From NCBI RefSeq assembly GCF_051401765.1, contig NC_135064.1:29424001-29488000 (forward strand): a stretch of DNA of 64,000 nt. The letters run 5' to 3'. Shown here piece by piece: positions 1 through 17,684 of the stretch (position 1 is its first letter; every line of letters starts with the position of its first letter). This stretch comes from Calliopsis andreniformis. Its lineage: Eukaryota; Arthropoda; Insecta; Hymenoptera; Andrenidae. The notes under the pieces are model-generated. The model was not told the origin of the DNA and did no database searches. It saw only the letters and a program-made list of their open reading frames with translations. Position numbers and translations under genes: made by a program.

Positions 1-1416
1 TTTCATCCGACGGATCCCTTTGCTATTTCCGTTCAGAGGACAAATGCTGAATACATCGTTAGTTTTCACGTTAGACACATTTAAGCTTCTACTACCGCAA
101 AATGCGTAAAGATCACTAATTACCGGTGGTATTTCGAAACGTTTTTCTGATCTTATCTTGATCCATTACTTTTCCTGTCTCCCCAAAGCGATCTCATTGT
201 ATGTACGATTTTGAGTAGTGATATTTCGTCTGAGAACTTCTCGATAAACTCGGCGACTCGATGAGAATATAAATGACACGTTTTTGTTATTGATTTTTAT
301 CATTGATGATACATTATCAGATTTATCAATTCCTTTCTAACTGTCAAAACTTTGTCACATATGATATCTTTTTTTATTATCTTTAAATCTTTTTTGAACG
401 AATTTAATTAATGAAACGTATGCAAACGTATTATCTTTCTACTATTTCTAAAATATCTGAATATCGAGAAATCAGAAAGACGCCTGAATTTCTATCATAC
501 CAATTTAACAGTTTGTAATAATTCTAAATTACCTATCGTTTGTACATTTCAATGTTTGTGTTGGAGGACATTCGCGTGTACAGCAAACTATTTTAAACTA
601 CTTACACTACTACTATTATTATTGTTATCTGAAATGGTTCCATTTTGATATGATTTTAATAAAAGAAATAAAGCAACAGAATTTTTAATTGAATGATTTC
701 AATTGAGCATAATGCAAATTTCATATTCTATATCACTGTTACACGAATCAAACAATTATATGTATAGTGTCAAAGATCAATTTCAATTCTTGTTAAGAAT
801 CGTCTCTCTTCATTGATGGCAAAGTCACAAGAAGTCTGCATTGTATGCATGTACACATATACATAGTTGACGGCGGGATATTGCGATTCCAATAAAAGCA
901 AGAGCACTGAGAGCTCGAGTCTGATCAATTTTCTTTATTAGCCTTGATGTGCACGAGTGTGACTTTTGTCGTTGCGATCTCGCTACGATCATATCATACG
1001 CATTTTCACGTTTCTGACTGGAAAAAACAAAGAAAAACATTGATCGAAACGACAAAAGTCATTCGTCTGCATCAGGCCTTAACATTACAGGAACGTTACA
1101 ACGTCCGTCGTATCGTTGTATCTTTCCCTTTTTCTTTCCAATTGAAAATAGCAAAGCACGTGTGTACAATCGTGCGTCAATGTCGTGTGACCAGATTCTA
1201 ATACTTCTGACAAAACAGCAAGGTATCGGCCCATCAGCTAATTTTTCTAACAGTCTAAATCTATTAATTCCCAGTGCGTCTATTGCGGTGACCCGAAATA
1301 CAGAAATATATAACGTAACAAACGTACAATTTTCTATGAAAACAACAGTTTTATTTCGTAAATTTGAATAAAGAATATCAGCTTGATCAGTTGATCAGCT
1401 CTCTATACAGCGATCA
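1..1416. other. AT-rich non-coding DNA, no gene seen
   Basis: No reading frame here has coding character or a convincing pair of splice sites. The short open frames on both strands have no recognisable domain. The stretch could be intergenic, or intron or UTR of a gene that lies off the left edge. Confidence 0.5.
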
Positions 1417-1534
1417 ACAGTGACAGTGACAGTGACAGTGACAGTGACAGTGACAGTGACAGTGACAGTGACAGTGACAGTGACAGTGACAGTGACAGTG
1501 ACAGTGACAGTGACCGTGACAGTGACAGTGACAG
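1417..1534. repeat. Hexanucleotide microsatellite (ACAGTG)n
   Basis: About 19 consecutive copies of a six-base unit, almost perfect, with one substitution (tgaccg) near 1515. It lies directly downstream of the stop codon of the minus-strand exon described at 1535-1904, so it would be in that gene's 3' UTR if the gene is real. Confidence 0.95.
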
Positions 1535-1904
1535 TCAGTTGGTAACAGTTGACAGTTGGGCCACCGAATTTGGTATCATAGATGGGAATGTGGTGCAGGG
1601 CTTCTGAACGTAAGTCGGTGATGAATCCTCATCCTCGTACAATTTGCAGTAGGTCTAGTAAAAAATAACGAGGTAGAAATTATAAATCAATGAGAAATGT
1701 TCACCATTTATTATCTAGTAGAAAATTAGATGGAAATAAATAGGAAATGTTACACAAATGTGCATGAGAATGGAAAATTTGTGTTGGTGTGAAGAAAAAA
1801 CAGTAGAAAACCTTAGTTCCACCTACCTCGCTCAGCGACGTGCACGGTATATTCTTAGTCTTAAACAATGGCGTAGACCAATTGCTCTCAGACTCAGGAG
1901 GGCT
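1535..1904 (-). CDS. Possible last two exons of an unrecognised gene
   Basis: Two minus-strand exons are suggested by splice signals and a shared open frame: 1827-1904 (26 codons, preceded by gcgtag, followed by donor gtaggt) and 1535-1654 (39 codons plus TGA, preceded by tttttactag). The 172-bp intron joins them in phase 0. The conceptual peptide starts SPPESESNWSTPL and ends with VAQLSTVTN; it is rich in Ser, Thr and Pro and contains an acidic YEDEDSS patch. I recognise no family. No upstream exons could be identified before the Iruka gene, which starts its own 3' end at 3475 on the same strand. The gene is therefore partial and tentative, and the pairing could be chance. Confidence 0.3.
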
Positions 1905-3474
1905 CTACGCGCAATGCCGTATCCAATTATTGTATTTCTATGCACCTTATGTATTACAGATTAGTGAATGTAGGTTACATTACCATGAATTACGATTACT
2001 ACACTTAGCAAAAAACTTATGCCAGAGCGTAAGGTATTGCGATTTTGGAGAAAGTAAAATTCAATATATACATACTATATTACGCTTTTAATTTACCAAA
2101 TCTTGTTATTTATGTCGAAAAATTACACGTTTAGGAACAGAAAACACAAAATCAAAGTGCATTTTATATACATTATACTTTTAACGTTAGAATAATGAAA
2201 TCGGTTATCGATTGTCAGCTACTAATTAAATTTAAGGTTTAAATAATAAACGAACGAGCCGTATATATCGTTACACGATTATAATTCATACAGAACCGTT
2301 ACGATCGGATCTTTTAAGCTTTTTATGACTCATGGAAACAGAAGATTATATAAATTACGTAGAATAGCTTGTATGTATGTATGTATGCGTGTATCTGGAT
2401 TATTCTGAGTAAAACAAAGGTAATTTCAAATTAAGAAGAAACTATTAAGATGTACAGATGCATATGTATGTATGCATGCATGTATGTATGTATGCACTAT
2501 ATTGTCTAATTACTTGATATTTCTCTATACGTCTACCTTTATCACTGAAGCAATATCTAAGTACTTATATACGTTTTTTATGCACCAGTATCGATATCAC
2601 GTTGTTTCTTGTTAATATTTGAAACAAGATGATATACCTATAATAATTTACAAATGCACACTGGTGCCTATATCTCATTAACATAATCAGGCGAGAACCA
2701 GAAAATAAAAATGATCCGATTGCGTTACAATTACGGAACATAAAAAAACGTACGAGTACGATCGATAATGCTAAGATAAACTGTCCGAGGTATTAGTCGT
2801 GATTCGAAAGAAAAATTTCGATATTATTCTATGCGTTATACATATGTGCAATGATCGTGCGCATAAATCTTCGACCGAACTGCTGTACAAATCGTTAATA
2901 TTTCGGGCACCGTTATTTTTGTATGTAATATACTTTCTACGCTTCTGTTATATTACAACACTTACTTACTTACTTACTTATGTAAATATTCCTACGTTTA
3001 ATTTATTCAAAGTTAAAATCCGGATTTTCCTAAATAATATGATATTCGTACCGTTCAAAATGTTCGATACATTTGACAAAAACATTTGATAAACTGCATT
3101 TTCTTGTAAACTATAAAACAAACGATAATGTATCTATGTAGCGACAAAAATTATTTCAACTTTTAACACATCACTCGCGTATACACTTGTCTCTTTTATT
3201 CGTTTATAATCTGTATTTTTTGGTTATAATTCGTTCAAAGTGACGTGTGTAAATTGTAAGTTGATATTCCATTAGTTTTTATATATTACATCAGTACGAT
3301 GTTGATTAAAATATAAAGAAGCCTCGAATTTATGTTAGCATCAGGATATACTGTTTAGGAAGTATATTATAAGAATGATTGAAATCTCAACAGTGCCGGG
3401 AAATAAACCTCAAGAAATGAAAAACAGAGGTGTGTGTAGTACACTTATGTGCCCCACTAGGTAAATAATCGATT
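1905..3474. other. AT-rich non-coding DNA
   Basis: Mostly A+T, with short tetranucleotide runs of the GTAT/GTATG type near 2371-2390 and 2465-2495 and a CTTA run near 2962-2980. It probably includes the 3' UTR of the Iruka-like gene at its right end. No coding exon was recognised. Confidence 0.5.
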
Positions 3475-6400
3475 TCAAATTTCGCTCGTTGTGTTATTAC
3501 TCGAGTTGTTACTTCCACCCGAAGATGATGCTGACGACGTTCTAGTATTACTTGACTCATTGGCTGCCCTAAAAGCAAACACATATAATGTCTGTACATG
3601 ATTATTCATTTTATCTAACCGTACTGTATGCAGATAAACAATATATAGAAAAGAGAGATCGATACAAGTAGTATTTTTCAGTCAAATTTGCTAGAAACCT
3701 AAATATTTCTCTAAATATACAGATGCTAGATCATTTCTAAAATTACTACTTTTTAAGGAGAAAATATCTCTATTATTGCTTTTTGTAGTTATGATATTTC
3801 AATTTAAAATTTTGATTTTTAAACACAGTAACTGAATCTATACGAATATCAGGTTATTTATCTGTAAGAAATATGTATTACAAAAAAATGATAGGTACAT
3901 CCTTCATTCGTAGTTTGTTATACTGATTGCTACTTGTTTCAGTCTCTCTCTTATCCTCATTTAAAACTTTCGCATATTTGTTTACATCTTCCTGTGTAAA
4001 AATAACATGCATTAACATACCTGAATAGGGCTGCTAAACTAGGTCCAACGGTATCTTGATTCGCTTCCGCAGAATTCTGATCTCCCAAACTTTGTCTACA
4101 AATAGGGCAAGTCCCGTGCTATAAAAAAAAAAAGAAGAAAAAGAAAAAAGAAGAAGAAGTAAGTACCGAAGAAGAAATGTTATCCATAACGTAGGACGTG
4201 TGACACAGAAGTAGTAGAGTAACAAAAATGCAAAAAACCTTCTTCTATTAAAAATTCCTTTTTTTACAACTTACCAATTCTAACCATGGTATGATACATG
4301 GCGCATGATATAGGTGTTGACAAGGAAGTTGTCTAACCGGTTCCGAGAGTTTGAAGTCCTCCCAACAAACTGAACATTGCAGTTTACTATCTACGCGTAA
4401 TGAAAAATATCGTTCATGGAAAATAGATTATCATGTCTATATCTAGACGTTATTTTATTTCATTTTCGGACCGAAACACAAATTATGACTTTATACTCAC
4501 CAACTTGACTTTGAGTCACATTTGTAGTTGGTATTTCATCGATTTGTTTCCTTGGCAAGGGAGGTGGTCCGGTTCCATCCAACTGGTTTAATAACTGTGT
4601 TACGATTGCGTCCAAACCATCCTGACCCCAAACATAATCTCCGGGATTTCCCAAGAACAGTCTAATATTCAATCTACATTATTTTGTTTTATTTTAGTAA
4701 TACCAAATGTCGAATAAAACAACAGTGACTTTTATCCTGGGTGAACAAGCTTTTTAACTTTTTTCTTCCTGCGATAATATAATACTTTTTACGATACTTC
4801 CGTACGTACATGATATGCGTGTATATTAACATATTCGTCGCCGTGTACAATTAAAGATAGAAAATAGTTAGAAACGTTCGAAAGTATTCATTTATTTACA
4901 ACCTTTTTTTATACACTTTCACTCTGAATGCACTGAAATGATTAAATGAAATATTTTCGACAGCGAATGTGTTAACATTGTAAATAAATATAAGTCAAAC
5001 AATGATTTTTTACTTATCAGTATAATAGCTATAAGATCATTCTAATATTTATCCTTTCAAATACAGCGATAGCAAACACATGACTGACTTTCTAGCGGAT
5101 ATTTGACTAAAAAACAAACCAGGACTACTATACAATAATTTATATTTTTAACATTGCTATCGATATATGCATACAAAGTAAACAGCAACGTAAAATTTAG
5201 TTCCTTTTTTAGAACATAAATATATGTATGCATACAATGTGCATGCAGAAACATACAGAGTGTCCTACATATAACGAATGCTAAATTAATCCAATTCCTA
5301 TTAAAAATAAAGAGAAATGTCTAAAATGAGTATACGATTGAAAAACGAGTATCTCAAGATAATAAACGTCTCCTTATGATTACCTTGAATATCACTCTAA
5401 AGTCATTGACATCTTTTTTTCCCTACAATCCGACATCAAAACAAATTCAACAATCTATGACATTATGACCTTGATACGTCTTTGAACAAAAAAGCGTTTA
5501 ACGGAAGAAAAAAAAAAAAAAAAGTATCAAATTAGTTCATTTTCTGAAACGTTTAACGCAAAAGTGTTGCTCATCCACATTAATTCGATGAGGTACATGA
5601 TAACTGAATGAATCATTTGATGGCATTTCTAATTATGTTTCCGTTATTCATGAAATAACATGCATTCTGAAGTTCTTCTTTCAAAGACTTCAACGCCTTG
5701 GATACCTTTTTTCATACAGTCTATGCATTCACACTACTCCATCCAGCCACAAGCAAAAGTGGTTTGTCTTTATCCAACATGCCTCGATTAACGAAACAAG
5801 AAATTTCAATTACTGAACGTACACTTACTTAGTGCGTCAACTAGTAACAGAAACGACTAACATGCTAGGAACGATTAGTGGTACTTGTTCATTTTAATTA
5901 AAACTCGAAGAATGTTTTATATTAATATGCCAGTATCATACATTGTTTAGGAGTACTTCACGATGTCATGAATCATTCAACTTCTCTTGATGTTAACCAC
6001 CACCACGTTACATTATAAAACAGACGTTAATGTGTAATAAAATATCTATTACCTCAGAATGACCTTCAAGATGATCTCGAGAAGTCGTTTCTTATCATGA
6101 AACTATACATATAAATTCCTCTTAGTCTTTTTTCTTCTTACAACTAAAATAATTTAAGTGTTCATCATAAGCAAGACACATCCACTACATAAAATTTAAT
6201 ATTTTTATCCACTGCAATGCAAATTCAAAAATTTCGAATACAAAAAAGATTGAAGAGGAATATTAATACCAATAAATAGTTAAATTAAGTCCTTGAGAAA
6301 TATATATATAACCTTTTATCTAAGGGAATAAGTAATAAGCTTATAGTAAACAAAAAAAATTTGACATAAAAATCCTGCTTTGTACATCGAATAAGAAACA

Positions 6401-8655
6401 ATTTTAAATGTGCATTGAATAAGAATAAAAAGTTGCTTTTGAATTCACTCAGGATAATGTTTTATAACACGAATGACAGACATGCACTAAATACAGAAAA
6501 CTGCGTAACATATGGTTGTATATAATTCATTACTGTATCATTACTATATTTCAATCAGCATTTTACCATACAAATAGGCTCCCCTACTAACCACATAAGT
6601 ATTTCAGTACATATGTATCTAATACTTGTTATATTCTTTCGATATATATAAGACGTTTGGCTACAATTGGGGCAAAATCGAAAAGGTGATCATAGACATG
6701 AGATAAAATAAGACGAATATCACGAGGAATGACATTTAGAAAAAAATCTCGCCCTAACGCAGCTGCAGATAAGAGTAGTTACAATGACAAGCACTGTTTC
6801 CCATGGCCTAACCCAGACCTACACTATGAGTTACGCGTTGACAATAGTGACATTCGATCTGCCGAGTTTCACACAGATTTCATCAACTCTTAAACGTTGT
6901 AATTAACAAACGAAGATTTTTCATTTTATGTTTACGTCTAGAATCACTCTTTCAATTTTCCCCCGTCCCTAGTCGAACATCCGTCTATATCATATCTCAT
7001 AAAACGTGCATTCGCGAATGCATGAATGTGTGTTGCAAGCATATAAAATGTGCATTTATACAAATATAGAACAAGTGTACACTAAAAAAAATTAATGGAT
7101 TACATACACAGGTTGCCCATCTTGCGTTACAGGATGACCAAGGCCCGCCCCTGACAGATTAAGTATGAAATCGTGTATGAAGTTCTCAACGGATATAGGT
7201 ACTGTTTCTTGCCTCTCACGAATCCTGTTCAATGAATAATGTAATTGTGCCTATAATAAAGATATTTGTAATTTTGATAAAAATGGAGTTCATTGTACCT
7301 GCTAGGACGAGGTATGTCTAGGTCATTTCGAGACAAATTAGGTCGTAATCTACCAATAGACACATTATTTCTACTAGAAATGCTTGACATTTGACCTCGA
7401 TGCAAGGGTCCCAACATTTGTATTATATGACGGTCGATGTTGTAAGGTGGTGGAGACTAAGCGAACAATATTTTTGTTAAAAACAAGAATCAAAATATAC
7501 ATATAAATTGTTTTACGACAAACCAATAGGAAAAATTTATACAAATTTGTCTTATTCAACCTTGTTTCCAAATTAGAGTTGTTATTGGACTCGGCTAATA
7601 CTATAACTGTTTAATCCTATTAAAAAATACACTGCATGGCCACTTATCAAATAGTGAAATAGTTTATCATATTAGACTGATTTGTCATAAACAATTATTG
7701 AAATAGCAAATTGGTGATATGTAATTTAGTAATAGAATGTAATAGAACGTACATCCTTTCTGCATTGCTAAAGCTAATAGAAATGATGAAAAAGAAAAAA
7801 ACCAAATTCAACGATCGAGACTAAAAACTACTTACACTGTGAGATGGAATATCATCGATGTCACTTAAATCTTCACTACTAATATCCATGCTTGAGCTAC
7901 TATCGTTACAACCACTTTCTAATTCTTCTATAAAACCGCTCGCGCATCTTGGACACGTATAATCCTAAAACAGAATCCAAAAATCTTATATATTATTATC
8001 ATTTGAGAAATAATGTAACACATCTAGATTATGTATTACACTTTGTTTTATGACATAAAATAACAAAATGTGTTACTTTTCACGTATATTTCTCAAAAAC
8101 GAACTATGCAAATTAGTAGAAATATATACATATTTATGCATGTGTGTGTGTATAATGTGTGTGCTGTGTGCACGATACGTATATATTATTCATATTCTTC
8201 ACGACATTATTAAAATCGATTCCTATTTCAAAGAAAGCTCTAAAATGGCCCAAAGAAAAAATTATCTTTCGTGATATAAGTTTTCTAATACCTATGAATT
8301 TCACATGAAGGTTAAACATCCTTATAACACATAAACGTCGACCACTGTTAACGAGCATATCTGATTATATGAAAACAGAATTGAACAAATTCTTCAAAAA
8401 CAGAAGGGTGTAAAATATAATTTTATACTCTAAACTAAAAAGCAAGCAAAAAGCAAAGTTATCATGCGTGCTGTTAAATGACAGATCCAAATAAAAAGCA
8501 CATCGGATTTGCGTAAAACAGTTACATAGAATTAACAGTTATCAACATAAAAAATATATAATTATACTTACGGGTAGTAAACGTTCAATTTCGACACTGC
8601 ATTTATGACAAAAAAATCGGGACATCGGAGTCCCGTCTACAACGGCTTCCGCCAT
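3475..8655 (-). CDS. Iru: Iruka/RNF126-type RING-H2 E3 ubiquitin ligase
   Basis: Eight exons join in frame: 8572-8655, 7836-7964, 7299-7456, 7108-7224, 4501-4673, 4275-4390, 4021-4118 and 3475-3568. They give 322 aa, close to human RNF126 and RNF115. The N-terminus carries the family's zinc finger with CHKC (C16, C19) and CPRC (C32, C35), which in RNF126 binds ubiquitin or BAG6. An acidic Ser-rich stretch follows at about residues 40-70. The C-terminal RING-H2 has C226, C229, C244, H246, H249, C252, C263 and C266 (C3H2C3), with the conserved W256 and CPICR. The tail is Ser/Asn-rich. The family ubiquitylates misfolded or mislocalised cytosolic proteins; Drosophila Iruka targets empty Argonaute1. 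Intron 4 (about 2.4 kb) is the only long intron. All splice phases were checked by hand. The start ATG is followed by GCG and is the first in frame. Confidence 0.93.
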
Positions 8656-10070
8656 GTTTTAGGTATGCTCCTTATACCTTCCTCTTGCCTATTTCTGACT
8701 ATCGTGCTAGGTTGTAATTCGTCGCAACTCTTCGTGGAGGTAGTTGATTGCGTTTTAAGCGAATGTCGAATCCGAAATCCGAGCTGGAAAACTACTGATT
8801 TTAGATAATACCCTTTCGTAGCACGAGATGGCGTCCCATTATGTCCCATTAAAATTAGTCGATGGCACATCGACTAATGATCGTTACGTTCGATTACACT
8901 TTTCCTTTCGTCACTCTTGTCAATGTATTGTTTTCAATTTTTTCGTTAAATGTACGTACATCATACATACATACATTAGCTTTTTTGATTTTACTCTTAT
9001 AATCACGTTCAATATGTTCCTTTAGTCATTACGCTATGTACATATATGTACGTACACGAAAATATTTTCTGATTAACACTTTTATTAGTAAAAATAATAA
9101 TTTTTTCTTTTAGTTGCATTTAAATATCATAACATGTAAGATGGATTTCATGAAACTGATCGCTGATCGCTTTAGCGATCCTATAATTGAAATATACATG
9201 TATGTAAATTAATAAACAATATGTATTATGTATGCACACATCACACTCGTACGCATGCGCACATGCCTGTCCGTGAGGTTAGGTTTATCATGCACAAACG
9301 CATGCGCGTTATGTACGTTACAAATTTAAAGCACGTTACAGTATACGTAATAAGATTATAAAATACTTTATTTACTGTAGAATCTAATTTCAAAAACAAA
9401 AAGGTCAAACTAACATGACTTCGGCCAGTCTGTCACTAGTCACTGATGCAACCGATTCAACCTATGGCTCTAAAAGAACTGTACGCACGTGTACGTCTAT
9501 ACATATATATACTGGCTGCACCACGAACGTATCATGTTGCGCATGTATGTATGAATGAATGAATGTACATGCATAGTTATGCCTCTCATTGGATTTTTAA
9601 ATAGAGAACCATGCATATGGAATATACATATATACATATCTACATATCTACATATCAACAATTCGCGCATGCGCATTCATTCATTTTCTGCACGCGATCG
9701 ATTAGTTAAGTAGATCGGTAACTAGTCTCACACAATTTTAACGTTTAAAAATAGTATAATTGTTTATAAAAATATCCTTATGCTGAAGTAAACTGTAAAG
9801 TTGATGGTATCTGGTACATACATTCAGTTAAATGCATTCATGTCAACGTGAGATAAAAATTGATACATAAAAATAGCAGGTTACTTCGGATACTTTCATT
9901 CGTAATTATGTTTATATAGCTTAGGAATATAATTTTATACACGATCATGATTTAAATGTTAACATTTTATAACATAGAACGTTAAAGAATATTCAAATTA
10001 GGAACGTAAGAAACACAAGTTACACAATTTTTGTTTTATGCTATATATTATAAAAAATCTAATATATATT
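8656..10070. promoter_or_regulatory. Intergenic region upstream of Iruka with NRF-1-like palindromes
   Basis: No gene was seen in these 1.4 kb between the Iruka start and the THOC3 stop. Three sites resemble the NRF-1/Erect-wing palindrome (consensus YGCGCATGCGCR): near 9251 (acgcatgcgcac), near 9299 (acgcatgcgcgt) and 9664-9675 (cgcgcatgcgca, a full match). They lie 0.6-1.0 kb upstream of the Iruka start codon. A regulatory role is inference from the motif only. Confidence 0.35.
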
Positions 10071-11312
10071 TCAATCATTTGCAAATCCAAACACTTTTAA
10101 GCTGCCAGCGTCTCGTTTTCTATCGTAAGTATCTTTATCGTCACACGCATATGCTAATAAATATTGTTTCGGGTGCCACGCAACTGTGAAAGTTGCTGCT
10201 TCTACAGGTATATCTGCAATCTTTTCTCCAGTTTCAACTTCACCTATGTCTATAACAAGATCTTCAGATGCTGCAGCTAATAATTGTCCATCATAAGAGA
10301 ACGATATGGTTCTCACTGGCCATTCTAACCTAGAAAATGTTCTTAAACAACATAACTCGTCTGCATCCCACAGCGAAACTAATGCATCTGCTGAACCAGT
10401 AGCAAAATATCTTCCAGTAGGATCAAATTCTATGCAGATACAAGTTCCTGGATGCGCTTTAATTACATGTAACAACTCCAGATCTGGATAGCTAAGTATG
10501 TGAACACAACCTTGACCGTTTGTAAGATAAAACGTGTCAGAATCCTTATTCCATGAAATTTCATTTACTTCAAAATTGAATTGTTCCTCTGCACGAATTT
10601 TCATTACTCGTGCATCAATAAAAGTAACTAAATCTTCTTTATTTCCTACAGCTATTGTATTGCCATCTGGTGACCACGATATATTTATATTTTCTCCTCT
10701 CGTACTGATGTTTGCTGTGCATTTTTGAGTTCTTGTGTCCCATATACGAACAGTTTTGTCTCCACTGGCAGTAGATAACAATTCTGGGTAAAAAGCATGC
10801 CAACATAATTGGTCTACGCTGCCACCATGCCCTCTAAAAGTTGTCTCTTGTTTCTGCAAAATTTTTCATCATAAATACTGGTGCTAAAAGACAATTTTAA
10901 ATCCCCTAAGACTAACAATTACTTCATTATCTAAAAAATAAAACGCTACAAAATATACATCTTGGAAAATTTACAAATCTGTTGTAACGTAACAGAATCA
11001 TAATCTCAAATAACATTCGATTTATCATAATTTATTGTATCAGATAATATTAATAGTATCGTTGTAACTAAGGACTAGTACACTTTATGAAAACAAGAGA
11101 ATGAAACGGTGCTATAGGTTATGTTTGCTTACCAAACGATCGGGTCCGAGGGAAAAAATACAAACAGATTTGTCGAACGAACCCGAAGCTAATAGTTTAC
11201 CATCGCAACTCCATCCTACACTGTGTACCTTAGCGGAATGACTTTGTTGTTCCCTAATCTTATTGTGAGACTTAAAATAACCGATCAGATCTTCGACACG
11301 AGAAACGGACAT
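10071..11312 (-). CDS. THOC3: THO complex subunit 3 (WD40 protein)
   Basis: Two exons, 11133-11312 (60 codons) and 10071-10853 (260 codons plus stop), join in phase 0 to give a 320-aa protein. Human THOC3 is 351 aa, with a longer N-terminus. WD40 signatures run throughout: LASGSFDKSV, LSTASGDKTVRIWD, ISWSPDGNTIAVG, FATGSADALVSLWD and ISFSYDGQLLAAASED, consistent with a seven-bladed propeller. The ending DRKRDAGSLKVFGF is typical of the family. THOC3 is part of the nuclear THO/TREX complex, which couples transcription to mRNP assembly and export. The start is the first ATG in the open frame. Intron 1 (279 bp) has consensus gtaagc and ttttgcag ends. Nothing looks broken. Confidence 0.95.
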
Positions 11313-11772
11313 TGTCGTTTTTCTTCACTGGTTTCTTCACTATTGTTCACTATTCGATACATTCGTCGATTGTATCGGTATTCTTAATTCCTACATTTTC
11401 ACGTTCTCGTCAAATAACAATAGAAAACGTAAATTCTGTTAAAATATCGTTAATGTTTTATTATACCAGCTATCGTGATTATACATATCTGTATTTACAT
11501 TTACATACATATTTATATTAAATGAAACATTATTTATTTAAGTTAAGTATATAGGTATTAGGTATGTATATATGTATGTATGTAGTACACACTTATATAA
11601 AAATAATAAACTATATAGCTAATTTCAAGTAAATAATCAAAAAAATAAATAATAGTAATATTTAACCATTGAGCTCTATTACAATGTATTTAACCTACAG
11701 ATGAGACACAGTAAGTGCTTGTAAGTAGGTATGTTGTGTTTTGTCACTTACGAATATTTGAATCTGAGTTCG
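11313..11772. other. Short AT-rich intergenic spacer
   Basis: About 460 bp separate the THOC3 start from the stop of the next minus-strand gene. It holds the THOC3 promoter and the neighbour's 3' UTR. No motif was recognised beyond short GTAT repeats near 11568-11582. Confidence 0.5.
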
Positions 11773-12788
11773 TTATATTTCATTTGAATTATTATCTGGA
11801 GGAGTCAGAAACGTAAACAGTAATAATTCTTTATATTCCGTTAATTCCGTATCATTTCCTTGAATTTTTGAACTCATTTGGAATACGTATTTGTTAGAGG
11901 GATTCCTACAATTGCATCCGTGTTACATGTAATTAAATGAATAAAAATTAATAATTATAAAAAATTATATTCTTAGGATGCATTAAAGTTCCGAAAGAGA
12001 TGCAAATTACGTTAGAAAATACCTGCAATTCGTATTTGAAATGTGAGATGTAAACAGATTTTCCTGACGTGAAATATTTTTTAAACGATTATCCAATGAA
12101 TACGGATTCATTGTTTCGTTGTATGCTTCTTTCAGAACGCTACTAGCAACAGAAGTAGATCGCACAATATTTATATCGTTCAATGTTCGATGTATAATAT
12201 TTGTACGATTTGCATCCATCTTAAATCTTTTAATTACGTTGAGAGATTCTTCATCGATTATAGGTCTCTTTTTCTTCGATAATGAAATATTTCGATAAAC
12301 ATAATTTGCTGGTTTGTAGTTTCCTCTTTGACACCTAAATTTACAACGATTACGTGCTATTCGAAATTATAATTAAAATTCAAGTCTTATAGTAAAATAC
12401 AAAATTTTCTTACGATAAGAGATCTTTGTCAATCTTAGATTTTAATTTTTTAAAAAGCTCGTCCTCGTCGTCAGATATATCCGACGTGCTTAGTTTTCTA
12501 TTCAAATTTTGTCGAGTAATGTCAGCAGAACAAATGATTCCTATACAGTTATAAAGATATTAATAGCGTCATTTAATTAAGTGTATACGATAAGATTGAT
12601 CAGGATATAATGCTAATAATGCGTTTATCGGATGTAAGTTGCATATGTAAAATGTATAAATATCGACGAAAAAATTTACTCGAACTAAATTTTTGTAGAT
12701 CCGATACTCGACTTTGACCTGTATCTTGGTGCATTTTTGATCTTTCGTTATCATTCGAATTAGAACGTAAACGTGATCGTTTTTCCAT
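11773..12788 (-). CDS. Unrecognised 226-aa basic protein, four exons
   Basis: Exons 12680-12788, 12414-12540, 12023-12334 and 11773-11905 join with matching phases (1/2, 2/1, 2/1) and consensus GT-AG ends into one 226-codon frame with a TAA stop. I do not recognise the family. The N-terminus is Arg/Ser/Asn-rich (starts MEKRSRLRSNSNDNE). An acidic patch SDISDDEDE lies at residues 56-64, next to a Lys-rich helix-like stretch. A basic SKKKRP at 98-103 could be a nuclear localisation signal. The rest is polar, with many Asn, Ser and Ile and no transmembrane segment. The composition suggests a nuclear, partly disordered protein. It lies head-to-head with Lon (766 bp between start codons), so a shared promoter region is possible. 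The gene model is convincing because four exons agree; the function is unknown. Confidence 0.7.
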
Positions 12789-13554
12789 CGTTCAACTATA
12801 CCTATTACCCACTAGGGTATATCGTAATACGTATATCGTATTATTAATCGTCACAGTCGACTCAAACGTGTAATCGTATTTCATTCGATTTTCCGTTTCA
12901 CACATGAAATTATTATAATATTGCATATATATTTTTTTGGACTTTGACTAAATAATTAAATAATATTAAGTATGTACATACATACATACATACTAACATC
13001 TAAGTGTTATTAATTGTGCAACGTTACAAGTTCAACGATGCTTACGGTAGCGCATATTATATATATACACATGCATACATACATACATACACACATGCAT
13101 ACGTACATACATACACAATGCATAGTGCAGCCATTCATACGTATGTATGCGCATGCATACGTGCATCGCGACGTTCATCGTCGCCGTCGTCGGCGTTGTG
13201 TCGTCGTGATCTTACCGGAATAAATAAACGAATAACATTATCGTTTTCTCACCTCGTTTTTGCCTCTTTAAAATTGAACCCGGCGATCTATTGCGGAGAA
13301 AAAAAAATGTGAACTTTTATAGTAATATTGACCAGAGAATCGTTGATTGCAATATTTATTCGTAATGCGCATAAACAGTTGATCACAACCATAACACAAC
13401 ACAAGACAAATTTTCTGCTACAGAAGGTTAGCAAGAGTTTCATCAGACACTGATCGAGAATCATATTACGATACGATTTTAACCTTATACAACTTTCATG
13501 GTAGATCGAACGACGGACGAACGTTTATGCAAATCGTGATCAAAGTTTGAAACA
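12789..13554. promoter_or_regulatory. Divergent intergenic region with CATA microsatellite
   Basis: This 766-bp spacer lies between the start codons of the unrecognised 226-aa gene (minus) and Lon (plus). It contains imperfect CATA/CATG runs at about 13069-13165. No coding potential was recognised. It should hold both promoters. Confidence 0.45.

Positions 13555-17684
<4,130 letters not shown>

Noticed and set aside
1070..1300. Minus-strand stretch open for about 75 codons
   Set aside because: No start codon, no clear splice sites and no recognisable content.
5256..6110. Possible transposon remnant in intron 4 of Iruka (cagagtgtcctac and tgacctt blocks)
   Set aside because: No terminal inverted repeats, target-site duplication or transposase frame could be found by eye.
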